Below are positions 33,976-44,401 of a stretch of 64,000 nt of DNA, piece by piece. The position numbers were made by a program, and so were the translations under genes. Origin of the DNA: Pyxidicoccus trucidator (GTDB taxonomy: Bacteria; Myxococcota; Myxococcia; Myxococcales; Myxococcaceae); the NCBI RefSeq assembly GCF_010894435.1, contig NZ_JAAIXZ010000014.1, forward strand, positions 124,001 through 188,000, read 5' to 3'. Under the pieces are notes generated by a model. It was not told where the DNA came from and did no database searches. It was given only the letters and a program-made list of their open reading frames with translations. The first letter of the stretch is position 1; every line of letters starts with the position of its first letter.

Positions 33976-34875
33976 ATGCTCACGCTCTTGTTCGACGGTT
34001 GGTTCCAGTGCCGGCTTCCCACCAACCCCGATCCCGCGGACGAACCTCGGGGCGTCTCGGGATACACGTTCGCCCTCGCGAACGAGCTGGATCTCGACAG
34101 GATCATCCGCTTCAACGACCCGGTGGATCCCCGTTCCCATGCGCCTCAGGTGGGCGTGGCCGTCCGTTCGGTGCTCGTCGATGGGGTGGCTCTGCCGTTC
34201 AACCACCCCCTGGTGGGAGCCCGGGTCGATCTGCTCGGCAAACCGGTGTTCGACGCGGCCAATGGCATCCTCATCGAAGAGGCCTATGAGCCCATCATGC
34301 CCTTTGATCTCCAGGTGTCCCTCCCCGGCCAGGGAGAGCTGCTGCGGGCGAAACTGCCCGATTTCGATACCTATAAACAGGACCAGGCCAAGCGGCGGCT
34401 GCAGGTCGTGAAGTTCTTCGAGTGCCACCTCTTCGCAGCCCAGGCAGGCGTGCAGGATCCTCTTGCATGGCGTAGACGGCGACTCGAGCAGCTGCGGGTG
34501 GACCTGGCGAAGAGTGGCAACGCGGTCGAGCAGTGCGCATTGCGCAAGCGCATCCAGGAACTGGAGGTCACCGAGCCCCGGAAGAATGGGGCTTCCCAGT
34601 TCACCGAACGGAGGCTGCTCTTCTTGAACGTGGTGGAGATTCGCCGCGTGGAGCTCGATGGCCAGAAGGGCTCCCGCGTTCCAGCGTTGCTGGGGCGAGA
34701 GCCGGACATGAACCAGCGCTGGGTGGCCGAGCTCTGGATGGGGGCCTGGGACGCGGATGCGCTCAGCGGTTTCGTGAAGGGCGCAATTCTGATCCCCTTG
34801 CGCCCGGAGTCCTCATCGCGAAGTGTCCTCAGGTCAACGCGGGGCGGCACCCGGCGCGCCACGCGCCAGCCGTAG
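33976..34875 (+). CDS. Unknown protein, last gene of borosin operon
   Basis: A 299-aa soluble protein without signal or membrane segments. I do not recognise a family. It looks mixed alpha/beta: a beta-rich N-terminal half (MLTLLFDGWFQCRL, GYTFALANELDLDRI, DLQVSLPGQGELLRAKLPDF), a helical arginine-rich middle (LAWRRRRLEQLRVDL) and a C-terminal part with VAELWMGAWDADALSG. It starts 6 bp after the ferritin-like gene. Its last 42 bp overlap, in antisense, the end of the kinase gene. A structural or carrier role in the pathway is only guesswork. Confidence 0.72.
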   Translation: MLTLLFDGWFQCRLPTNPDPADEPRGVSGYTFALANELDLDRIIRFNDPVDPRSHAPQVGVAVRSVLVDGVALPFNHPLVGARVDLLGKPVFDAANGILIEEAYEPIMPFDLQVSLPGQGELLRAKLPDFDTYKQDQAKRRLQVVKFFECHLFAAQAGVQDPLAWRRRRLEQLRVDLAKSGNAVEQCALRKRIQELEVTEPRKNGASQFTERRLLFLNVVEIRRVELDGQKGSRVPALLGREPDMNQRWVAELWMGAWDADALSGFVKGAILIPLRPESSSRSVLRSTRGGTRRATRQP

Positions 34876-37554
34876 GCCGATGCTCCAGTCCCGGGTGACG
34901 GGTTGGGTTTCAATGCGTGCGGCGACACGCAGGAGCGTGGCGTCCATGTACCAGTTGCCGCCGCGCGGGATGACCACGGCGGGGCTGCCACCGGGCGCCT
35001 CGAGCACATAGCGCCCGTCTTGCAGTTCTGGGCCTTCGGCGCGGAAGGAGTCGAGGCACCAGTCCGCGACATTGCCGGAAAGGCCCCGGACGAAGTAGGG
35101 GCTCTCGTCCGCAGGAAAGGTGTCAACGGGTTCGATGCGAGGCAGACCCGGGCGGCTCTCACGCATGTTGCACCAGGTCGGATCGAGGAAGTCCCCCCAG
35201 GGGTAGGCGCGCCCATCGACGCCGCGTGCTGCCTTCTCCCATTCCAGCTCTCCCGGCAGTCGCCAGGGGAGCCCTGTTCGTGCGGCCGTCCAGCGGGTGA
35301 ATGCCGCCGCGCCGTGCCAGTCCACCATGACCACGGGCCCATCCAGGCTCCAGGTTTCTCCATTGATGTCCTGGGTCAGCTTGAATCGCCCGTGCTCGTC
35401 GCGCGAGCAGAGCAGGCCGCCAGGTTCCTCTGGGCGGAGCGCCCGGTCCCGGGGCGCCCATTGAAGGGCTTCTGCTTCTCGCCCCTCATCCAGCAGCCCA
35501 TTGAGGAAGGCGAGATACTCGGCGTTGGTGACGGGGAAACGGCGCATGACGAAGCCGTCCACCCAGCAGCTCCGCAGTGGCATCGGCGAACCACCCGCCA
35601 GCGGGTCTCCCCCTCCCGTGAACCACCCTGAAGGCACATAGAGGTCGTCGGGACCCAGTTCGTGCGGAAGCGGAAGGTGGATGGGCAGGGGCTCATGTCC
35701 GCCCGGACGGATGCCATCCCAGTGCTGCTGACGCAGGATTCGGATGGGGTAGCGCACCGGAACCCGGCCCTCGGCACGCAACACCAGCAGGTAGCTGCCC
35801 ATGGGAAGGGTGACGCGGTTCAAAGGCGTTCGGCCGAGGATTCGCACCGGCTCGGTGACGAGCCGCCGGGACCGCAGGACGTAGCGGTGGAGCTCAACCT
35901 CGGCTCCCGGTGGGTCGGTCCACAGGGACAGCGCGCCATCGCCTTTCAAGTAGGGCGCGCTGCGGCCCGACACATCGTGCAGGCGCAGGAGCTCCTCGAA
36001 GCGGGTCGCGGCCCGCGTGTCCCGGGTCTCCTCGGCGGCCATGTGCTCGGCACGATAGTGGTCGGCCAGGCGCTCGTGCGCGGCCGCCAGGTGTGGGGCG
36101 TGGTTGAGCGCCGAGCTCAGGGTCTGCACGTATTGGAGCACCAGCAGGTCGTGCCGTCGGACAAGCTCCTCGGCGGCATCTTCCTTTTCCCAGGAGGGCA
36201 GCTTGCTCTCCACCGGCCCATGTCCGGCGACGTTCTGCCTCAGGCCTCGGGCTTCTTCGCGAAGCGAGGCCACGCGGGCGCGCAGGGAAGCGAGCTCGGG
36301 CTCCATCGCCTCCGAACGTGCGACGAGCCTCAGTGCTTCCGCCCTGCGTTGTTCTCCGGCGAGCCACGCCTCCACGGAGCGCGCCAGCTCATTCGCGTCC
36401 ACTGGGCGTTCCGCGGGCTGGCGTCTCATCGCCTGCATGCACAGCGCCACCAGCTCCGCAGGCGCCGATTCACCCTCCATCGTCATGGGAAGGCTCGCCT
36501 CCTCCAATTCCAGTGAGCGATTGGGTGACAGCTCATTGAGGCACTCCGCCGTCTCCTCCTCGAAGACTTCAGCCTGACGGCGAACAGGTGGCGCAGGGGC
36601 GCCCAGCAGGACCTTGCGCACCACCGCGAGCGCGTCGTGCCCTTCATAGGGTGGGCGGCCAGAGAGGATCTGGTAGAGGATGGCTCCCAGCGAATAGACA
36701 TCGGACGAAGGACCGAGAGGCTCGCCTCGGGCCTGCTCAGGGGACATGTAGGCGGGGGTTCCCATGATCTGGCCGACCTGGGTTTCCAGCGCGGTTTCCT
36801 GGGAGCGGATGGTACCCAGGGGCGTGCCGCCACCGCCGGAGGCCGACGACTCCCGGACCTTGGCCAGTCCCCAATCAAGGACCAACACTTCGCCAAAGGC
36901 ACCGACCATCACGTTCGACGGCTTGAGGTCGCGGTGCAGCACACCGCGTGTGTGGGCGTAGGCGACCGTTTCACAAACGCGATGGAACGATTCGATCAGC
37001 CTGCGGAACGTCCATCCCGAAGCTGATGCCTCCGAGCGGCCTTGGGAGATTGCCTCATGGACCTCGGTGATCACGGAGCTCAGCGTGCGTCCGGAGATCT
37101 CCTTGAGAGTGAAGTACCAGCGACCATCTTGAAGGCGGCCCAGGTCGTGGACAGGCACAATGCCCGGATGCTGGAGCTGCGCGGTGGCCTGGGCCTCCTC
37201 GATGAAGCGCGCCATGCTCTCGGCATGGATGGTGACGTCGGGGCGCAGCAACTTCATGGCCACGGTGCGGCCGAGAAACGCATCGTGGACGCGCCGGACT
37301 TCGCCCATTCCTCCCTGGCCGAGCAGCCCCAGTTCCTTGTAGCGGGAAGGAAGCAGTGTTGCACCTTGGGGCGAGGGCTCGTTCCGGCTCCATCCGGCGG
37401 GTTCCCAGGCGAGCCCCTGGTCAGGAGTGGGTACCTGGCTCACCGTCCTCATGGCCTGTGGTGGATCGGCTGATAGGGGAGTCTCATCGGGAAGCGGCTC
37501 CACTTGAGGCTGTCGTGCGGCATCACCATCGACAGCGTGGCTCTCCTTGCTCAT
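34834..37554 (-). CDS. Ser/Thr protein kinase fused to a formylglycine-generating-enzyme-like domain
   Basis: A 906-aa protein. The kinase domain (about residues 71-390) has GQGGMGEV, catalytic K101, HRDLKPSN (207-214) and DWG (227-229) in place of DFG. A linker includes a coiled coil (about 410-445) and a PEGA-like segment (about 545-605). The C-terminal third (about 640-900) is FGE/SUMF-like: PVTNAEYLAFL, LPWRLPGELEWEKAARG, YPWG and GLSGNVADWCLD with RGGNWY. Start ATG follows GAGGAGGGG. No membrane segment. FGE domains fused to kinases often serve as sensory or binding modules rather than enzymes. It is adjacent and divergent to an FHA regulator, a natural partner for a kinase. Confidence 0.9.
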   Translation of the reverse strand: MSKESHAVDGDAARQPQVEPLPDETPLSADPPQAMRTVSQVPTPDQGLAWEPAGWSRNEPSPQGATLLPSRYKELGLLGQGGMGEVRRVHDAFLGRTVAMKLLRPDVTIHAESMARFIEEAQATAQLQHPGIVPVHDLGRLQDGRWYFTLKEISGRTLSSVITEVHEAISQGRSEASASGWTFRRLIESFHRVCETVAYAHTRGVLHRDLKPSNVMVGAFGEVLVLDWGLAKVRESSASGGGGTPLGTIRSQETALETQVGQIMGTPAYMSPEQARGEPLGPSSDVYSLGAILYQILSGRPPYEGHDALAVVRKVLLGAPAPPVRRQAEVFEEETAECLNELSPNRSLELEEASLPMTMEGESAPAELVALCMQAMRRQPAERPVDANELARSVEAWLAGEQRRAEALRLVARSEAMEPELASLRARVASLREEARGLRQNVAGHGPVESKLPSWEKEDAAEELVRRHDLLVLQYVQTLSSALNHAPHLAAAHERLADHYRAEHMAAEETRDTRAATRFEELLRLHDVSGRSAPYLKGDGALSLWTDPPGAEVELHRYVLRSRRLVTEPVRILGRTPLNRVTLPMGSYLLVLRAEGRVPVRYPIRILRQQHWDGIRPGGHEPLPIHLPLPHELGPDDLYVPSGWFTGGGDPLAGGSPMPLRSCWVDGFVMRRFPVTNAEYLAFLNGLLDEGREAEALQWAPRDRALRPEEPGGLLCSRDEHGRFKLTQDINGETWSLDGPVVMVDWHGAAAFTRWTAARTGLPWRLPGELEWEKAARGVDGRAYPWGDFLDPTWCNMRESRPGLPRIEPVDTFPADESPYFVRGLSGNVADWCLDSFRAEGPELQDGRYVLEAPGGSPAVVIPRGGNWYMDATLLRVAARIETQPVTRDWSIGLRLARGAPGAAPR

Positions 37555-37595
37555 GGCATCCCCTCCTCATGCGAATCCTGCCACCCGGCTCGCAC

Positions 37596-37605
37596 AGGAT
37601 ATCCT
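37596..37605. promoter_or_regulatory. Palindrome AGGATATCCT in kinase/regulator divergent region
   Basis: A perfect 10-bp inverted repeat lies 42 bp before the kinase start in the 120-bp divergent gap. It is the only conspicuous symmetric site there and a candidate operator. Confidence 0.3.
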
Positions 37606-37674
37606 CATGTGAGAGCCGCGTTCATCGAAGGGCGGTCGTGTTAGCGTCGCGCGTGGAGCCGTTGGCGCTCCCCC

Positions 37675-39516
37675 ATGAATCAGTCCCAGACGTTATCCAC
37701 AGGCTCGTTACGAGCCCCGGCCGGCGAGCTCTCGGCTCACGGGCCTCGGCCGGCGCTTGTCGTGCTCTGGTCCTCCGAAGAACCTGAGCGCGTTGGAGAG
37801 GTTCTCTTCATCCCTCCGGGGAGTCCGGACCGCTCGTGGCTCTTCGGTCGGGGGCATGGGGTACCTGAAGACCCGGGGGAGCGGCTGGAGCCCATGCGCC
37901 AGCGGCCTGGCGAGTCGGTCTTCGCCGGTCCGGTGCGCTCCAGCCGCATCTCGCGCCAACAGCTCCTCATCCAGGAGCCGGCTCCGGGCACTCTTTGCAT
38001 TCGGAACATCGGCAAGCGCAGGCTGCTGCACCAGGGGCGTCTGGTCAACGAGGTGGAGGTCTCGCAGGGAGACGTCATCGAGATCGAGCAGCAGCTCGTG
38101 CTGCTGTGCACCCAGCGTCCGGCGGTCCTTCCCGTGCAGCCCGACGCTCCCGGAGGGTGTGCTCCCGAGTTTGGAGACGCGGATGCGCATGGGATCATCG
38201 GTGAGAGCTGTGCGGTCTGGACGTTACGCCGCCAGCTTGCCGCAGCTGCGGCGCAGGACACCCACATCCTGGTGCAAGGCCCGAGCGGCGCGGGCAAGGA
38301 ACTGGTCGCCCGCGCCATCCATTCGCTCTCTCCCCGGCGCCAGCGACCGCTCGTGGCGCGCAGCGCGGCGACCATTCCCGAAACGCTGATCGACGCGGAG
38401 TTCTTCGGGAGCGCGCGCCACTACCCCAATACCGGAGCGCCGGAGCGCCCCGGACTCATCGGTGAGGCGGATGGGTCATACCTCTTCCTCGATGAAATCG
38501 GTGAGCTTCCCGTGGCACTCCAGACGCGGCTTCTCCGGGTGCTGGACCAGGGGGAGTACCAGCGGCTGGGCGAGTCCAGGCAGCGCCTGGCGAACTTCCG
38601 TCTGCTCGCGGCAACCAACCGCCCGCTCGAGGTGCTTCGGCACGACGTTCTGGCGCGCTTCGCGGTGCGTCTTGGACTGCCGGGCCTGGATGCGCGCCCA
38701 GAGGACATCCCTCTCATCGCTCGCGGACTGTTGCGGCGCATGGCCGCGGGCATGCCCTCCCTCGCGCAGCGCTTCTTCTCCAACGCTCGGATGGATGGTC
38801 ATCCCCGCCTCTCTCCCTCGCTCGTGACCGCACTGGTGCGGCATCCCTTCGAGACGCACATCCGGGAGCTGGAATACCTGCTGCGCAGGTGCATCGAGGT
38901 GAGTGCGGGGAGTGTCATCACTCCCTGTCCGGAGCTGGGCGCGTCCACGCCGCGTTCCGAGCCGGAGCAGGCAGTGGAGGTGCGGCACCACACCCCAGGG
39001 CCGCACATCGCACGCCCTCCGGTGAGTACTCCGCGAGAACCGGCCAGCCGTGAGCACCTGGAGCGGCAGATCTTCACCGACGAGGAGCGCCACCTCCTGG
39101 GGCTCCAGCGTCAGCACCGCTTCAACATGAGCGCCTGCGGCCGCGACCCCGAGTATCCCGGGGTGCGACAGACCGCCGAGCGCCATATCCGCATCCTGCT
39201 CGCCAAGGCGCTGTTCGCCCTGGACTGGCAGGTGGCTCCGGCCGTGGCGCTCGTCGGAGGCGCGCAGGGCGCGGCGGCCTTCGCCACCCTGAACGACGAG
39301 TCGTGTGCACGGGTGCAGCAGAAGCTGGAACGTTTCCTGGAAAGCCTGAACGAGAAACTGCCCGTACAGAAGGGCGCGGAGGCAAGCCTCCAGGACACCC
39401 TGCGCGATGCCTACGGCGTGGACTCCATTCATGTCCTCCGGGTCGCCACGGCGCTCGAGGAGGGGCGGCTGGCCTCCCGCCCGCGTCCGGGTCCCGATTC
39501 CCCGACGGACCCTTGA
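37675..39516 (+). CDS. FHA-domain sigma-54-type AAA+ regulator with degenerate GAFTGA
   Basis: A 613-aa protein. Residues about 40-145 form an FHA phosphothreonine-binding domain (SRISRQQLLIQ ... DVIEIEQQLVLL). Residues about 178-410 are the AAA+ domain: Walker A GPSGAGK (202-208) and Walker B LFLDEIGEL (residues about 270-278, D273 E274). The loop that should read GAFTGA is only HYPNTGA, so direct sigma-54 contact is doubtful. The C-terminus has no canonical Fis helix-turn-helix, but an Arg-rich helical stretch could bind DNA. Divergent from the kinase, which probably phosphorylates a ligand of the FHA domain. It may regulate the nearby borosin genes. Confidence 0.88.
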   Translation: MNQSQTLSTGSLRAPAGELSAHGPRPALVVLWSSEEPERVGEVLFIPPGSPDRSWLFGRGHGVPEDPGERLEPMRQRPGESVFAGPVRSSRISRQQLLIQEPAPGTLCIRNIGKRRLLHQGRLVNEVEVSQGDVIEIEQQLVLLCTQRPAVLPVQPDAPGGCAPEFGDADAHGIIGESCAVWTLRRQLAAAAAQDTHILVQGPSGAGKELVARAIHSLSPRRQRPLVARSAATIPETLIDAEFFGSARHYPNTGAPERPGLIGEADGSYLFLDEIGELPVALQTRLLRVLDQGEYQRLGESRQRLANFRLLAATNRPLEVLRHDVLARFAVRLGLPGLDARPEDIPLIARGLLRRMAAGMPSLAQRFFSNARMDGHPRLSPSLVTALVRHPFETHIRELEYLLRRCIEVSAGSVITPCPELGASTPRSEPEQAVEVRHHTPGPHIARPPVSTPREPASREHLERQIFTDEERHLLGLQRQHRFNMSACGRDPEYPGVRQTAERHIRILLAKALFALDWQVAPAVALVGGAQGAAAFATLNDESCARVQQKLERFLESLNEKLPVQKGAEASLQDTLRDAYGVDSIHVLRVATALEEGRLASRPRPGPDSPTDP

Positions 39517-39587
39517 CCCGGCTGCTGGGGAGCCGCCGCGCATCTCGCGTTGTCCGCCCCGGTGTACGCCTGTACAGTGCCCGACCC

Positions 39588-42005
<2,418 letters not shown>

Positions 42006-42020
42006 GCGGAGGGCGAGCCC

Positions 42021-43652
42021 GTGGACCTCAAGCGCAAGCTGGCACGGCTGAACGGTGTGGGCCCGGGGGGCAGGACTCCGGCGAAGCCCTCCGTGACGGA
42101 GGAGCAGGGCGGCGGTCCGTCGGCGCCGTCCGCTGGCTGGACGGAGTCGCGCCAGGAGGTGACTCCCGCTTCCGCCATTGCTCCAGGTGCCAGCCCGTCC
42201 ACGGGAGAGCCGCACGCGGATACGAGCAATGCCTCCATCGCTGCCCGGGGTGAGTCGCGCCAGGACGTGGGCTCCGCCCCTGCCGCCGTGCCGCGCTGGA
42301 ACGCGGGCTCGGTCCCTGTCACCGCTCCCGAAGTTGTTCCGAGTGAAGCGAGCGGAGCGCCCGCCGAGCCCTCGCGTCCCCAGGACCCGCGCGTCGCCGC
42401 CCTGCGCCGGATGCTCGCGGACTGGTCGCAGCGGCAGGAGACCTCCTCCGCGCGCCGGGCCGCGGTGCCCGCACCGCCGCCTCCCGGCCCGCTGCCCGTG
42501 GAGGCCCGCACGACGCCGCACGGCACCGTCCATGTCTCCGAGCGCGTGCTTTCCCCGGAACACCGCCACGGCAGCGCGCCGCTGGCGGGAGCGCTGGACG
42601 TCGAGGGCGAGCTCGTCGCCAGCCTCGCGCTGCAAGCGGAGCTGGCCGGCGTGGACTTCCAGCGGATGCTCTTCCTGGACACGGAGACGACGGGCCTCGC
42701 CGGTGGAACGGGCACGGTGCCGTTCCTCGTGGGACTGGCCTGGTTCGAGGGGCGCTCGCTGCGCGTGCACCAGCTCTTCCTGCGCCGGCTGGGCGAGGAG
42801 TCCCCCATGCTGCGCGTGCTCTCCGAGCGCATGGCGCGGTCCTCGTGCCTCGTCACGTTCAACGGCAAGAGCTTCGACTGGCCCCTGCTGCGCACGCGCT
42901 TCGTCCTCAACCGCGTCCCCGCGCCCGCCGAGCTTCCCCACCTGGACCTGCTGCACTGCGCACGCCGCGTCTTCAAGCACCGGAACTCCGGCGCACGGCT
43001 GGTGCACATGGAGGAACAGGTCCTCGGGCACCGCCGCGTCGGCGACGTGGATGGCGCGCTCATCCCCGACCTGTACTTCCGCTTCCTGCGGGGAGGGGAC
43101 GGCTCGGCGCTGACGCCCGTGCTGGAGCACAACGTCAACGACCTGCTGCTCCTGGCCGCGCTGCTCGGCGAGCTGGTGCGGCGCTTCCGGGCGGGGAGCG
43201 CGGGGGCCTCGGTGCCCTCGGGCGAGGACCCACGTGACTTGCTGGGGTTCGCGGGGGTCGCCCTCCGGGCCCGGGACTATTCGCGGGCGCAGGCCTTCGC
43301 CCGGGCCGCGGCGGCGGGGGATAACGGCACGGTGGGTGTCGAGGCCCTGGCGCTGGCCTCCCGCCTGTCACGCAAGGCGGGCGACCCGACGGCCGCGGCC
43401 GGCCACCTGCACCAGGCGCTCAACGCCGCGCGAGGCTTCCAGGCCGCGACCCTGCACCTGGAGTTGACCAAGCTCTACGAGCACGCCCTCAAGGACCTTC
43501 CGAGGGCGCTGCAGCACGCGCGGCTCGCCGCGGCGGCCGAGCTGCCCGAGGACCACCGGCGCCGTGTCGCGCGGCTGGAGGCACGGCTCGCGCGCATGGC
43601 CGGGGCGTACTCGCTGGACCTGCCCGCGCGGCCCCAGCGCTCCGAGGCCTGA
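42021..43652 (+). CDS. mrfB: MrfB/YprB-like DEDD-type exonuclease
   Basis: A 543-aa protein. Residues 1-180 are Pro/Ala-rich and low in structure; about 215-390 is an RNase-H-like exonuclease domain with LFLDTETTGLAGGTGTVPFL (DxE motif), LVTFNGKSFDWPLL (second Asp) and EHNVNDLLLLAALL (last Asp). Residues about 400-530 are TPR-like helices. GTG start lies 15 bp after the helicase, so the two are one operon. Together they match the B. subtilis MrfAB mitomycin-repair pair, with MrfB expected to be the exonuclease. Confidence 0.85.
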   Translation: MDLKRKLARLNGVGPGGRTPAKPSVTEEQGGGPSAPSAGWTESRQEVTPASAIAPGASPSTGEPHADTSNASIAARGESRQDVGSAPAAVPRWNAGSVPVTAPEVVPSEASGAPAEPSRPQDPRVAALRRMLADWSQRQETSSARRAAVPAPPPPGPLPVEARTTPHGTVHVSERVLSPEHRHGSAPLAGALDVEGELVASLALQAELAGVDFQRMLFLDTETTGLAGGTGTVPFLVGLAWFEGRSLRVHQLFLRRLGEESPMLRVLSERMARSSCLVTFNGKSFDWPLLRTRFVLNRVPAPAELPHLDLLHCARRVFKHRNSGARLVHMEEQVLGHRRVGDVDGALIPDLYFRFLRGGDGSALTPVLEHNVNDLLLLAALLGELVRRFRAGSAGASVPSGEDPRDLLGFAGVALRARDYSRAQAFARAAAAGDNGTVGVEALALASRLSRKAGDPTAAAGHLHQALNAARGFQAATLHLELTKLYEHALKDLPRALQHARLAAAAELPEDHRRRVARLEARLARMAGAYSLDLPARPQRSEA

Positions 43653-43880
43653 GTCGCGCACCGCGCGGCTCGAAGCACTCGCACCGTGGGGCCGGGTGTG
43701 GTGGGCCTGCCGGACTCGCGGTCCCACTCCAGGGCATTCCCTCCGCGCATCGGCCGGGCAGCCCGTCCGGCATTCCCCCATCGCTGGAATCGAACAGAAG
43801 CCCGGGGAGGGACGCTCGCCCCATTGTCAGACAGGCACATCATTGAGGCATGTGCCATCGCCGTGCGCTATGAGGGCCCC
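43653..43880. other. 228-bp intergenic region before slyD-like gene
   Basis: No gene supported. The 43726-43880 part is slightly less GC-rich and is the probable promoter region of the downstream isomerase, but no consensus was recognised. Confidence 0.3.
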
Positions 43881-44366
43881 ATGAAAATTACCAAGGACAG
43901 CGTTGTCTCCATCGATTTCCGGCTCCACCTCGGTGACGGGAAGGCGGTGGACGAGAGCGAGCCCGGAGAGCCGCTCGTCTACCTGCAAGGGTACGAGGAA
44001 ATCGTCCCCGGGCTGGAGAAGGTGCTGGAAGGCAAGTCGAAGGGCGACACCCTCCAGGTGGTCGTCACCCCCGACGAGGGCTACGGCGACTACGACCCGG
44101 ATGGCCTCGAGGAAGTTCCCCGTACCGAGTTCCCCGAGGGCCTGGAGCTGGTGGCCGGCGGCGTCCTCAGCGCCACGGACCCGGACGGTGACGAGGTGGA
44201 CTTCTTCATCAAGGAAGTGAAGGGCGACACGGTGCTGGTGGACTTCAACCACCCGCTGGCCGGCAAGACGCTCCACTTCGACGTCACCGTGCGCGACGTG
44301 CGCGCCGCGACGGCCGAGGAGCTCGAGCACGGCCACGCGCACGGCCCGCACGACGAAGAGCACTGA
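43881..44366 (+). CDS. slyD: SlyD-like FKBP-type peptidyl-prolyl isomerase
   Basis: A 161-aa two-domain FKBP. Residues 1-70 and 128-150 form the isomerase domain (VSIDFRLHLGDGKAVDES, LVYLQGYEEIVPGLEKVL, TPDEGYGDYD); residues about 75-125 form the insert-in-flap chaperone domain. The tail (ATAEELEHGHAHGPHDEEH) is histidine-rich, as in SlyD, and may bind nickel. Start ATG at 43881 begins MKITKDSVVSIDF, the usual family N-terminus. Stands alone and convergent with the tail operon. Confidence 0.93.
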   Translation: MKITKDSVVSIDFRLHLGDGKAVDESEPGEPLVYLQGYEEIVPGLEKVLEGKSKGDTLQVVVTPDEGYGDYDPDGLEEVPRTEFPEGLELVAGGVLSATDPDGDEVDFFIKEVKGDTVLVDFNHPLAGKTLHFDVTVRDVRAATAEELEHGHAHGPHDEEH

Positions 44367-44370
44367 CGGA

Positions 44371-44387
44371 GCGGCCCTCGCGGCCGC
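44371..44387. terminator. Short GC hairpin between slyD and tail operon end
   Basis: GCGGCC / GGCCGC, 6-bp stem with a 5-nt loop, between the two convergent stop codons. There is no T-tract, so it is only a possible terminator. Confidence 0.3.
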
Positions 44388-44401
44388 CTCGCCAGCTACA
44401 G

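Noticed and set aside
37675..39516. Ordinary sigma-54 activator
   Set aside because: The GAFTGA loop is degenerate and a clear Fis-type helix-turn-helix is missing, so I kept only the broader AAA+/FHA regulator call.
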